Shown one piece after another: positions 12,906-23,445 of a DNA stretch of 64,000 nucleotides; position 1 is the first letter of the stretch; every line of letters begins with the position of its first letter. This DNA comes from Sapria himalayana (lineage: Eukaryota > Streptophyta > Magnoliopsida > Malpighiales > Rafflesiaceae). A program made the position numbers and the translations under genes. Location of the stretch: NCBI GenBank assembly GCA_029783825.1, contig JAREIK010003426.1, positions 36,001 to 100,000 on the forward strand, read 5' to 3'. The notes under the pieces were generated by a model. It searched no databases. It was not told where the DNA came from and saw only the letters and a list, made by a program, of their open reading frames with translations.

Positions 12906-13674
12906 CTATCGCTACTGATAATAGGCTTTTACATCCCTATAATAAGCTAAAACTCAACCCAAAAAATAAGGAGAAACACAAACATATTCACAGATATATA
13001 AAAACAGTTAATATAGACTTGAAAAACACAAATTAAAATTGATTGTTATATAGTTTAAACTAAAATTTAATTAAATAATTTAATATTTTTAAATTAAATT
13101 TTATAAAAACAGAAACTATAAATAAAACTTTTAAATTAAACAAAAAAAATTCATTTAATAACTAATTCTAGTACAATATTTTAAATAACTAAAACAAAAA
13201 AAAATAAAAAAAAAATATGTTACATCTTATTAATCAATGTACCCACCGACTGTGCATAAAGTATAATCAATCCATGTATTGACATTGATTTCTCTCCCTC
13301 TGCTCTTTCGATCTCCAACTTTCTGCTATGAAAAAGCTGTCCAAGTCACAGTTCGTCATGTCTGTTGAAAAATCCCTTCACTTATACGAGCTTCGTATGG
13401 GAAATAATGTGGTACCATATTTGTAAGAAATTTAAACCATTCAATCAAATCAAAATAAATAAATAAAATTTATGTTTTGATAAATATATATTACTGTAGT
13501 AAATATGTACATATATACTAGAATTTCACTCGTACATATATTACTATAGTATATGTACATATAAACTACAGTAATATAAGTACATATATACTTAGTACAT
13601 ATATACTTAGTATATACGTACGTAAAATACTGCAGTATTATACATACATATACTGACTATATACCTATGTATAT
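12906..13674. other. CACTA copy 2 internal family sequence
   Basis: No gene. The stretch aligns by eye, reverse-complemented, to 57000-57590: acaaacatattcacagatat (12977-), the aatttaattaaataatttaa region, the tgaaaaatcccttcacttat word and the GTACATATATACT palindromes near 13500-13650. A few hundred bases are A/T homopolymer-rich. Confidence 0.6.
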
Positions 13675-13985
13675 ACTACATTTATTGTCATTGTTGCTGC
13701 TCTGGTCGTCGTTGCTGCTGCTGCTACCCCTGCCACTACCGCCGCAGCTGCTGATGCTGATGGTGCTGCTAGTGCTACCACTTCTACCGCCACCGTAGAT
13801 GGTGCTGCCATAGCTGCCGCCTCTACCACTCTACCAGTGTTGCCGGTGCTGCAGGTGCTACCACCGCTGCCATTGCTGCCTGCTACTGCCACTACCGGTG
13901 CTGCCACCGCTGCCATTGCTGCCTGCTACTGCCACTACCGGTGCTGCCACCGCTGCCATTGCTGCCGGTGCCTCCACTTCCATTG
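13675..13985. repeat. GCN-rich minisatellite with a perfect 43-bp tandem repeat
   Basis: Trinucleotide-rich (gctgcc, ccaccg, gctact) sequence of about 310 bp. Its right part is a precise tandem repeat: a 43-bp unit starts at 13861, 13904 and 13947 (two full copies and part of a third). Because 43 is not a multiple of three, the duplication shifts frame, which argues against coding selection. Confidence 0.85.
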
Positions 13986-14827
13986 CTTACAAAATAAAAT
14001 CTAACATTATTCATATTTTTATATAAAATTATATGCAACATATAATGCACCTTATGTTATATATCACATTTTAGAAAAATCTTCCGACGTAGGCTCTTTA
14101 AAAATTACACTGGAATTTTAAAAATAAAGAATAAAATTAATGTTAAGAATAAAACTTAATTTTTTGTGTGGACTCGTATAAACAAGACAGCTAGAAAATT
14201 AAGAGATAAAATTATTATTATTCAACATTTTTCATATTGATTATTTTTTGACCATCAATTTATCCTTAAGTATTAGGTCTCATCTCTCTAGGCAATAAAT
14301 CTCAAAAATAACATCATTAAAACACACAAAAAATTCAAGTTTAACAAAAACTATAATAATTCAAAATAATAGTTATTACATGATATTTTATTCTTGGCCT
14401 AGAATGATAATTTTCATCATAGTTTGTATAAAAAACCACCCAAAGCCAAGATTATTAAATATGCAACAAAACATAAACTTCACCTCACTAAATCTAATAA
14501 AAATTTCAAAATAAAATATTTTTGTGCAAAGAGAATACAAAAATAACTAATCTTTATTAAAATATATAAGGACCTACAATATAAGTATGATGATAACGAC
14601 CATACCTAGCACATGAGGTTCCTAATTGACACGGTATCTAAGAGAGTTTGATATCTCGAACTCAAGGCCTATTATCTTTGGAGAAAGATATTTACTATCA
14701 CACCAAGTCACAACTTGTAATATTAGGACAAATGATATTTACTTGTATTGTAACGACAATATAAAAAAAATCCAAGCCTATAAATAAAAAATAAAAGACT
14801 ATGAGCAGCTCATATAGGTTAGGTGAT
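13986..14827. other. Noncoding stretch between minisatellite and PP5 fragment
   Basis: AT-rich to about 14560. About 14560-14770 is less AT-rich, with words such as ggtatctaagagagtttgat and cacaccaagtcacaac, in the style of a decayed transposon, but no family was recognised. The part just before 14828 may be PP5 intron. Confidence 0.4.
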
Positions 14828-15439
14828 TCCATAGAATGAAAATCAATTGAATTTGCTATAGAATTCCATGCAGATCCGGGCACGGCTATGGCTCTTTCAA
14901 ACTTCAGCTTCAATACTACCTTCTTACACTCTTCAAACTTCTAGGCAGCATCTCGATCTGTTGGGCAAATTTTTTTAACCTGATTCATGTTCATCATAGA
15001 AGTTATGATGAAAGAGACCCATGTGTTCATTATCATCAAATATGTTAATTGAAACAGCTTCAAACATGGTATTGATTAAAGATCAATGAAGTTTGTGAAC
15101 CAAGCTTATTGATATGATTGGAACTTGCTGAAAGTCCTTCAATACTTCTTTGTGATTCCCCATGGCAAGATATGCAGCACCTCGTCTATAATAACCCTGT
15201 AATTTCGGACAAATTTTAGGAGGAAGAAGAAGAAAAGTATACACAGCAGACTCATGATGCATTATGTGCCATGGAATAGTAAGGATCACAATTGATAGCC
15301 ATGGAAACATCTTCTACAGCACACCCATTTTCTTCCAGTTTGGCATGGGCAATTGCACGATTGGCCCAATGCACAGCATTCTGATCATGTAAATTGATAA
15401 CTTGTGTGTATAGTTCTATAGCACGAGCAAACCTATTGG
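14828..15439 (-). pseudogene. Serine/threonine protein phosphatase 5 (PP5) TPR-region genomic fragment
   Basis: The minus strand carries three exons of plant PP5 (TPR-domain protein phosphatase). Exon 1 (15439 to about 15272) starts after a ttttttttcag acceptor and reads RAIELYTQVINLHDQNAVHW, then ANRAIAHAKLEENG, corresponding to TPR motifs 1-2. Exon 2 (15196 to about 15125) starts after attacag and reads GYYRRGAAYLAMGNHKEVLK, then DFQQ. Exon 3 (14979 to about 14828) starts after aatcag and reads VKKICPTDRDAA, a TAG stop, then KFEECKKVVLKLKFERAIAV and SIDFHSME, the linker before the phosphatase domain. The catalytic metallophosphatase domain is absent, so this is a partial, non-functional copy. 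Introns are retained (the second about 145 bp), which means capture of genomic DNA. It lies inside CACTA copy 2, sense strand pointing from the A end (22904) toward the B side. Confidence 0.82.
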
Positions 15440-17007
15440 CTGAAAAAAAAGATGACATACTTTTTAATGTAGATATCAAGTGAATAACAAAGCACAAACT
15501 AGATGATAAGCAATATTAAATAGAAATGCATAATAGTCTATAGAAGTTCATAAATCAGCCATGAAAGAAACATAATAGCGAACCTAATATGATTACAAGT
15601 TTAAATTTTATGAACATTTTTGCAGAATCCATTAGTTTAGTATGGAAAAGGAAAGTAGTATGTAATGACTATCATTCAAATCATACCTAATTTTTGAGGC
15701 TAGTTTTCATTGATCCATAGCTCCAATACCTCATTTTAAGTGGCAGCAAACTCATGAGAATTGTATGATTTCATTACCAACTAATGTAGTTTTTCCCGAG
15801 TGTACCCAATGAACTGAGGGTATAAATTGTTAAACAAATTAGAGCTTATATTACTCTCATTATTATAGGAACATTGTGATATGATTACAAATTCAAATTT
15901 TATGAATATTTTACCAGCATTCATTAGTTTTATATGGAAAAAAAAGGTAATATATGATAAATGTATACCTGATTTCTGATGCTATTTTGCATTGATCCAT
16001 AGCTCCAAGTAATTATAAGTTATAATACATAAATGTATACAAAGTTATAAACAAATATAGTGATTTAAATATATGTATACATAGTTACAAATATAGTGTT
16101 ATATAGTTATACACAAATAGTTAAACATAATGTTGTATGTTGTTATACATGTAATTATAAATATAGTTACATGTGGTTATACATATAGTTACACGTGTGG
16201 TTGTACTTATATTTATACATGTAGGTATATATATATTTTTATATAATTTTATATATTTATACATATAGTTATGTATAGGTTTATATATTGTAAAATACTT
16301 TTTTATATACTAATATAAACAAATGTGTATTTAATATAAGTTGTAAATTATATATTTAAATATAGTTATGTATAAAGCTTTTATAGTTATATATATAATA
16401 AGATCTAATTATTTATAGTTATATGTTATTATACATATAGTATATATTGCTATAAATATTTTTATATAGTTAAACATATAGTTTTATATAGATATATTCA
16501 TACAAATAGTTATACATAAATATATAAAGGTATAAACAAATATATAAATTTACATATATGTATACATATATGTATACATATATGTATACATTGTTATAAA
16601 TATAGTTATATTTAATTATATAGAGTGTTATATAGTTATACAAATATTTATATATAGTTATACAAATATTTTTATATAGTTATATACATATTGTTAAACA
16701 TAGTGTTGTATGTTGATACACATGTAATTATAAATATAGTTATATGTGGTTATACATATAGTTACATATATAATTATACTTATATTTATACATGTAGGTA
16801 TATATATTTTTCTTATAATTTTATATATGTATACATATAGTTATCTATAGGTATATATATGGTAAAATAGATTTTTATATACTAATATATAAAATTATAT
16901 ATTAAATATATGTTGTTAATTATATTTTTAAATTTAGTTATGTATAGTATCTTATAGTTATACATATAGTCAAAGATAATTATTTATAGTTATATGTTCT
17001 TATACCT
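15440..17007. other. AT-rich DNA with ATAGTTATACATATAG-type tract
   Basis: No gene recognised. Two related segments near 15680 and 15965 share catacct-atttttga-gct and cattgatccatagctccaa, a local duplication of about 45 bp. From about 16000 to 16980 the sequence is made of variants of atagttatacatatag. The last 17 bases (16991-17007) form the left copy of the direct repeat around the ARF1 retrocopy. Confidence 0.5.
16991..17007 (+). repeat. 17-bp direct repeat (left) flanking the ARF1 retrocopy
   Basis: tatatgttcttatacct is identical to 17822-17838. The two copies exactly bracket the ARF1 coding sequence plus UTR-like flanks, as expected for a target-site duplication made by LINE-type retroposition. 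The neighbourhood is rich in a similar word (tatatgttattatacat), so chance similarity is not excluded; identity over all 17 bases, including the unusual cttatacct, favours a target duplication. Confidence 0.7.
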
Positions 17008-17821
17008 TTGGGATCCAATGGAAAAAAGGCAAAACAGAAAACAAACAAGCTCGGCTTACAACAGATCAAAGCTATTTTAGAACAAAACTCAGGCAAAGTA
17101 GGCAAAGATTAGATCCACATCCAGATATGTCAACAAAGTTTGTCTCATCCTACTAAAATTATTTATGATTTGCTGTCAATGTAATTGGAAAGCCAATCAT
17201 GACCTTCATAAAGGCCCTCGCCAGAGGTAGCACATGTGCTCTAAATGTACCAATCTCATTGGCGAAGAGAGTGAATTCCTAGCTTGTCAGTAATTTTAGC
17301 ACCATTCATCGCATTGGAAAGATCTTGATTATTGGCAAACATCAACAAAACTACATCTCGAAGCTTTTCCTCATTTAGCATCCTATGCAACTCATCTCTA
17401 GCTTCAACAACACAATCTCTGTGATTATTGTACACCACAAATATAAGACGTTAGGTATTTTGGAAGTAATCCCTCCAGAAAGGGCGAATATTGTCTTGTC
17501 CCCCAACATCCCACATAGTGAAATTGATGTTTTTGTTTTCAACAGTTTCTACATTGAAGACAATAGTTGGAATTGTGGATATAATGTCACCAAGCTTCAA
17601 CTTATACAGAATGGTTGTATTATCAACATCATCAAGACCTTGCATCAAAATTCTCATCTCCTTGTTGGCAAATAGCATGCTGAACAGCTTTGTGAACGTC
17701 AACCCCATTTCTTCCACTAAATCTCAATCCATTTGTCATATGATAGTAAAGATATCTGATGAGAGAAGAAACATAATTAATAGACCTTAAGAGAGGGTCA
17801 CCATAGAGGGAGGTCAATCTC
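17008..17821 (-). pseudogene. Intronless ARF1 (ADP-ribosylation factor) retrocopy
   Basis: The coding part runs from ATG at 17708 to TAA at 17163, exactly 182 codons including stop, the normal 181-residue length of plant ARF1, a small GTPase of COPI vesicle coating at the Golgi. There is no intron and no net indel, although plant ARF1 genes have introns. Visible: the N-terminus MGLTFTKLF with the myristoylated Gly2, [16 protein letters not shown] in switch 1, WDVGGQD in switch 2, [12 protein letters not shown], and the C-terminal CATSGEGLYEG. The P-loop reads GLDDVDNTT where GLDAAGKTT is expected, and NKQD reads NNQD, so GTP binding is lost. Three in-frame stops occur: one after YFQNT, one after HSLRQ, one after WYI. 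UTR-like sequence lies on both sides and a 17-bp direct repeat brackets the unit. No poly-A tail is visible. Confidence 0.88.
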
Positions 17822-17838
17822 TATATGTTCTTATACCT
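17822..17838 (+). repeat. 17-bp direct repeat (right) flanking the ARF1 retrocopy
   Basis: Right-hand copy of tatatgttcttatacct, identical to 16991-17007 and placed just upstream of the 5' UTR-like part of the minus-strand ARF1 copy. Confidence 0.7.
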
Positions 17839-18376
17839 GTAGTATATATATAAAAATAGAGATATATATAGTTAAACATATAATTATATATATATATAGT
17901 CATACAAGTAGTTATAGTAGTTATACTTAAATATATACAAAGTTATAAATAAATAAATAGATTTAATTATATGAATACATATATGTATACATAGATACAA
18001 ATATAGGTATATTTAATTATATATAGTATTACATAGTTATACAAATATTTATATATAGTTATACACATTTAGCTATAAATATGTATTTAGTTAAAGATAT
18101 AGTTATATATAACATTTTTATAGTTATACATATAGTAAAATACAATTATATATAGTTATATATTATTATACACATGATATATTTTGTTAAAAATATAGTT
18201 ATATAGAATTACACATATAGTTATAAAATGTTATATAGTTAAAAAAATTGTTATATATAGTTATTAATATAGTTATAAAAATAGATTACATAGTTACTAA
18301 TATAGTTAATTATAATTATGAAGAGTTTTATATAAATTATACAAATATTTATAAATAGTTATCATATACTATTATA
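17839..18376. other. AT-rich ATAGTTATA-type tract
   Basis: This continues the same low-complexity tract seen at 16000-16980, so the ARF1 retrocopy sits within one originally continuous tract. No coding motif. Confidence 0.6.
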
Positions 18377-18890
18377 ACAACACACTCTCAAATGCCCAAT
18401 TGAATTACACCACTATAGAGAAAGAACTTGTGACAACAATCTTTTCTTTTGGCGAGTTAATATCATAATTAGTGGGAACCAAAGTCGTGCAATATGTTAA
18501 ATATTCTATAATCAAATATCTCATAGAAAAGGATGTCATGCCTAGATTGATTTGATGAATTTTACTATTACAATAGTTTGTACTTGAGATATTAGATAAG
18601 AAATGTATATATAATCAAAATTGAAAATAGCTTATCAAGGCTAGAAAAAGTAGTTAAAAGAGTTGTTGAAGAAGATATTAGATTGATTTTTTTTGAACAA
18701 ATTAGTATATCGAATGAAAATGTAACTCCATGGTAAGTAGTATTGAATGAACATTATCATTGCAAGTAGTACTTTGATCAAATTTTGAGGCAAAGTGATA
18801 TAGATGAGAGATTAGTAGTATCTTGCAATAATATCACTTTTTGCTACCGCTCTCATGAATTTGTAGAACATGTTAATATTTATGTGCTCA
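18377..18890 (+). pseudogene. Ty3/gypsy RNase H and integrase-start relic
   Basis: The + strand reads LSNAQLNYTTIEKELVTTIF, then LVGTKV, KYLIEKDVMPRLI and a weakened LLLQ-F-LEI-DKK. This is the RNase H region of plant Ty3/gypsy polyproteins, where the TTEKELLA and KPRLIRWILLLQEFDLEI motifs are typical. It is followed by a degenerate stretch (EEDIR, NEHYHCKYYFDQILRQS) like the spacer and zinc-finger start of integrase in the Athila/Tat group. Many stop codons and frameshifts make it dead. No LTR was found next to it. It is on the opposite strand from ARF1 and PP5. Lineage assignment is tentative. Confidence 0.65.
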
Positions 18891-18923
18891 AGTATTTTTC
18901 TTCTCAAAATTAATGTTGATATT

Positions 18924-18929
<6 letters not shown>

Positions 18930-18980
<51 letters not shown>
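18930..18980. repeat. (TA)n run
   Basis: About 50 bp of perfect alternating AT, followed by ATATGTGTATATACAC words and then scattered (GT)n runs at about 19228-19246 and 19356-19376. Confidence 0.95.
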
Positions 18981-18983
<3 letters not shown>

Positions 18984-20740
18984 TAAATATATATGTGTAT
19001 ATACACTACCTTTCACACACACACATTTATTCATCTATATACATTACTATACATTATATATCAGCATACACATTTTTGTACTTTTTATATATTCTCACAT
19101 TTATCTACATTTATAAAGTAGTGTGTGTATACTTGTATGCATGCATATACTACTATACGCCCACACAAACAGACACATATACCTATATACGTAATGTATT
19201 TTTAAAGTTATACATGAAACTATTATATGTGTGTGTGTGTGTGTTTAAATGTATTTAAAATTTTTTGATTTTGAAAATTTAATTGAAATAAAATATTATA
19301 TATTATACACAATTTATAAAATATTGTAAATTCTTTATATTTAAAACAAATATGTGTGTATGTGTGTGTGTGTGTGCATGCATGTGTGTATCTGTGTCTG
19401 TGTGTGAAGAATATTCATTTGTAAAATTAAATTATGAATTAAATATATGAGCTTCTATTTTATTCAAATAGTTGTTTTTTTAATATTTATATTAAAATAA
19501 CTATCATTATACTCATATAAATAAATGAAGTTGCATATTTGTAAATTATTTTGTTTTTACAAGTATGTTAAAAATGAAAATATAGTTCATAAATAGATAA
19601 TATTATTTTTGATTTTCTATAAGATTTTTTTATTGAAATATTAATGTCTATGATAAATTTATACCTATTATTTATTGTTATTAATAAATTTTTAGAAACT
19701 TTAATATTCAAACAAATATAATGTTGTGCATATAAATACATGCCTTTAATGTTTTTTAAAAATCAATTATTGTTCAAACAAAACAGATTACCATATAAAT
19801 ATATGAGTAAATTTTTCTACAGGTAATTATTTTATTTTATTTTATTCAAAATATTTAAATGACCATATAAATATATGAATTTGTTTTTTTAAAAAATTAT
19901 TTTACAATTTTTTGTTTCAAATTGAATACATGAAAATGATTTTTTTTGTAATTAATAGATACATTTCAAACATTGTTTATTTATAATAAATTTAACATAT
20001 TATATATTATGAGGTGCAAATTTTATTTTGTAATTAATTTTATTTTTAAAGTTTTATCTTTGTAAATTTAAACTACATCACATAAATATATTAGAAATTT
20101 TTTATAATATTTATTACACAAACATATTGTTATTTGTTTTGAAATTTACAACATGAATTTTAACAAATGAACATTTTATTTGAAATCAATTTTAGTTAAA
20201 TGATAATAAGGGAAACAAAAATACAAACCCTATATATATTAAATCATAATAATTTATACAAACATATAAAAATACAATAAAAATACATTTAACGTTGAAA
20301 AAATTAAATTTAAGTTCCAAAAATATATTGGAAAATAATAAATATTTATACAATATCCAAAAAAAAGATGTATGAATAAGATGAATGATATGAATAGATT
20401 TTAAGTTTCTGAAGCACTAAGTTATACATTTTGTAGGTGTAATTATATATAGATTTTTATGTAATTATATATATTTAGACATATGGCTATGTATAGATAT
20501 TGATGTAGATAAATACATTTATATATAGTAATATGTTGATATACATATTGTTAAATACATTTTTATATAGTTATATATATATGTGTGTGTGTGTGTGTGT
20601 ATTAAATATATGTTATTATATTTATATATAGTTATGTTTATGTATACTATTTTTATAGTTATAGATATAGTAAAATATACTTATATATTTATGTGTTATT
20701 ACTCTTGGGATCATCATATTTACAGAATTTATTATTTAAA
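18981..20740. other. AT-rich noncoding sequence
   Basis: No gene. The stretch contains short GT microsatellites (near 19228, 19356 and 20581) and long T-rich and A-rich runs. The open frame at 18913-19258 is built from TA and CA/GT repeats and is not coding. Confidence 0.6.
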
Positions 20741-21061
20741 AATTAAATATTTGTTATATACACACTGCTCACCACAAACACCAACACCCACTTTGTGATT
20801 AACATCGAAAATCACAAGATTGTCGAGTGGAAAAAAACATGGAAATCAAGTCAGCATACCAACTGTGCACCATCAACTTCCACACAATGAGAACGCATTA
20901 TATCACACATGCATGAAGTATGTATACGAATCAGATTATATAAGCAATCCAAGCATACTAGAGAGATTAATGAAAAAGAATTTTGAGATAAAAAATAACA
21001 GAATCAAAACACACACTCTTGCTTTAAGATAATCGATAAAGAATTAGGGTAGAAAACGTAC
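20741..21061. other. Less AT-rich segment of unknown origin upstream of the leader donor
   Basis: The composition changes to about 40% GC and a 70-codon frame is open at 20820-21032 (+), but its product has no recognisable motif. In element orientation (minus strand) this segment lies just inside the intron after the leader exon. It could be another captured fragment; its source was not recognised. Confidence 0.3.
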
Positions 21062-21190
21062 CTCAAATCAATAAGAAATTCTCACTTACTCTTTTATTAG
21101 GTTTTGAAGCATAAGTGTCGAGAGATAGAGGTGGAATATGGAGGACTTAGGTGCTTGTTAGTGTTGCCTCTCGAGTCTCGACAAAAGTGA
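21062..21190 (-). other. Putative CACTA leader exon with splice donor, copy 2
   Basis: In element orientation the sequence begins near gtcgagactcgagaggc, includes agtcctccat, tctctcgacac and aatttcttattgatttgag, then a donor GAG|GTACGTTTTCTACCCTAA at 21062/21061. Copy 3 has the same order of words and the donor GAG|GTATATTTTCTATCCTAA at 52789/52790. Conservation of the exon edge in two copies suggests the first, noncoding exon of the element transcript. No start codon context was identified. Confidence 0.5.
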
Positions 21191-22409
21191 CTAAATTACC
21201 AAAATATTTAAATTTTTCATTATATAAGCATTAAATAAACAATAAATATATAAAATACATAAAGACTCATTTTTTTATTTATTATCAATATATTTTCAAA
21301 AATTCATGTGTATGTAGCAAGGTACACATCAGAAACAAACACCTTACAATTTTTTATTAAAAAATTAATTAAACAATAAATATATAAACAATTTCAAAAA
21401 ATATATCTTTAGCCTTATAACAAAAAAATCAAATACCTACAAAATTTACAAACTTCATATAAAAAGACATATATGAAAAGATGATTTGTCTTTTAGACAC
21501 TCTCCTAAGAGTTATAAAATACTCTATGTTAAAAAATATATAAATATATATATTTATGGTTATAAATTTTTAAGAATTCATATTAATTTTTATAAAGATA
21601 ATATAAAATAATTTTAAAGGCATAAAATTTCATATTATTTGATATTATTTATAATTTTTAAAATTCTAAAAATTACTTAAAGTGAGAAGATAATTAAAAA
21701 AAGTTATATTTATTATTTTAATAAAGATTGAATATTAAATGGTAATAGTAAAAATATTATTCAATTGTTTAATTCTTATAAATTTTAGTAGGTGCAAACA
21801 TCTATGTATTTATTTTTAAATATTAATTAATTTTCTTTTAAATTTAATGAAAAAAGTTAAATTTTTATTATATTTCAAGATTTTTAAATTTTGTATTAAT
21901 TATTTTTTAAAAAGTTTTCTATAATCATGATATTTTTTTTATACTTATAATAATATTAATATTTACTAGTTTATTTATCAATTCAGATATTTTTTAAAAT
22001 ATTTTCTATTTAATCATACAATGAATTATTTTACATATATATTAGTAGAAATTTTAATTTATGTTCATTTAATTTTTAAAATATCTTTAAAAATTATAAT
22101 AATTATAAAATTAATTATTTAATATTACTTTAATACAATTTTTTAAGTTTCTTAATTAAAAATTTTAGAAAAATTTTTTGTTTTATTTTTTTTTTAAATT
22201 TATAATCATAAGAATAGTTATTTTAGTCCTTATTAATATAATTTTTTTTGTATTTTTATATTTTTTTAAATTATTTAATTATAATGTCTTTTTATATTTT
22301 ATGAGAAGAATGTGTCTTTCAAGGATCACTCATCTATAGACCATAACATACTTTTAATAAACAAAATTAAATAAAATATTAAAATAAATAATAAATTAAA
22401 AATAATAAT
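21191..22409. other. AT-rich internal CACTA sequence including the shared block
   Basis: No gene. Positions 21600-21800 are the family block also present at 5390-5640, 62340-62545 and (inverted) 51990-52190. The rest is A/T homopolymer-rich sequence resembling 51400-51990 read in reverse. Confidence 0.6.
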
Positions 22410-22904
22410 AATTAAAGATTGGCTAAAAAAATTTTGTCGCTAAATCTATCACTAAATCCATCATTATATTCCGGATGTAATTAGCTAGAAAAGTTCCATT
22501 GCTAAATCCATCGCTATATTCTAATTTTTAATAGCTAGGGAAATTTCATCGCTAAATCCGTCGCTATTTTCTAGATTAAATTAGCTATGGAAATCTGTCG
22601 CTAAATTAGTCATAATATTTCGGATGAAATTAGCTAGGGAAATTCTGTCGCTATATTCTGGATGTAATTAGCTAGGGAATTCCATCGCTAAATCAGTTAC
22701 TAAATCCGTCGCTAAATTTCCTGCTTTCTTTGTGCGAAATTTAAGTCGCTATTCCATCTCTAATCCGTCGCTAATCCATTGCAAAATTTTATTTCAATGT
22801 AAAATCAGAAATCCCTTGCTATTCCCTAGCTAATCCCTCATAGTTTAGCTAGGGATTGATCCCTGACTAAATTTTCCTAGCTAAATGAACATTTTCTTGT
22901 CGTC
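22410..22904 (-). mobile_element. CACTA A end with subterminal repeats, copy 2
   Basis: Seven or so degenerate units of roughly 60 bp carry ccatcgctaaatccgtcgct and gatgtaattagctaggg. They are followed by the terminus ctaaatgaacattttcttgtcgtc. Subterminal arrays of short repeats are characteristic of CACTA elements, where they bind the element-encoded regulator. A TCTA array starts within about 10 bp of the terminus. Confidence 0.7.
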
Positions 22905-23445
22905 ATATTTCTGTCATTCTCTCTATTTGATTGTATTTCTATCAATCTATTTGTGTGTCGATGTTTCTGTTTATCTGTCTGTCTCTCTATCTATTTATCT
23001 ATCTTTGTATCTATATATCTATCTATCTGCCTATTTGTCTATTTTTAGTCTATCTTTCTTAAGTCTATCTAATTATCTATCTAAATCTCTATCTATCTAT
23101 CTATCAACCTATATATCTATCTATCTATCTATTTCTCTATCAGTCAATTTGTCTACCTATCAATATTTCTATATATCTATCTATCTATCATTTTATATGT
23201 CTATTTATCTTTTAATATGTCTATCTATCTATTTATTTATCTATCTATTTATCTATCTAGCAGTCTAATTGACTATCTATTTATATGTCAATATGTCTCT
23301 CAATCTAGATGTCTTTTTGTCTCTCTATCTATAGGTCTATATGTCTATCAATCTATTTGTATATCTATATATCTATTTATCTATATGTATAACTATCTAT
23401 TTGTCTATATGTATATCTTTCTATCTTTCTATCAATTTGTGAAAT
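22905..23445 (+). repeat. Degenerate (TCTA)n array, block 3
   Basis: About 540 bp of TCTA variants on the + strand between a CACTA A end and a Ty3/gypsy LTR. This is the first block with TCTA rather than GATA on the + strand. Confidence 0.95.

Larger units (their letters stand above)
12335..22904 (-). mobile_element. CACTA transposon copy 2, B end lost, carrying captured genes
   Basis: The right terminus at 22904 reads ttttcttgtcgtc (complement gacgacaagaaaa, near CACTACAAGAAAA), with about 0.5 kb of subterminal repeats inside it. Blocks match CACTA copy 3 in reverse order and orientation: GCN tracts plus GTACATA palindromes (12340-13990 against 56420-58330), the ggtaccat/aataatg segment (13390-13430 against 57080-57110), the leader exon with donor (21190-21062 against 52640-52789), and the shared AT block (21600-21800 against 51990-52190). 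The left terminus is missing; the array starts where it should lie. Between the family blocks sit PP5, ARF1 and gypsy fragments. No TNP1/TNP2-type transposase was recognised. Copy identity is well supported; the exact left limit is not. Confidence 0.65.

Noticed and set aside
20820..21032. 70-codon frame in a less AT-rich segment
   Set aside because: No recognisable motif, and in transposon orientation the segment is on the opposite strand within the leader intron. Kept only as an unknown segment.
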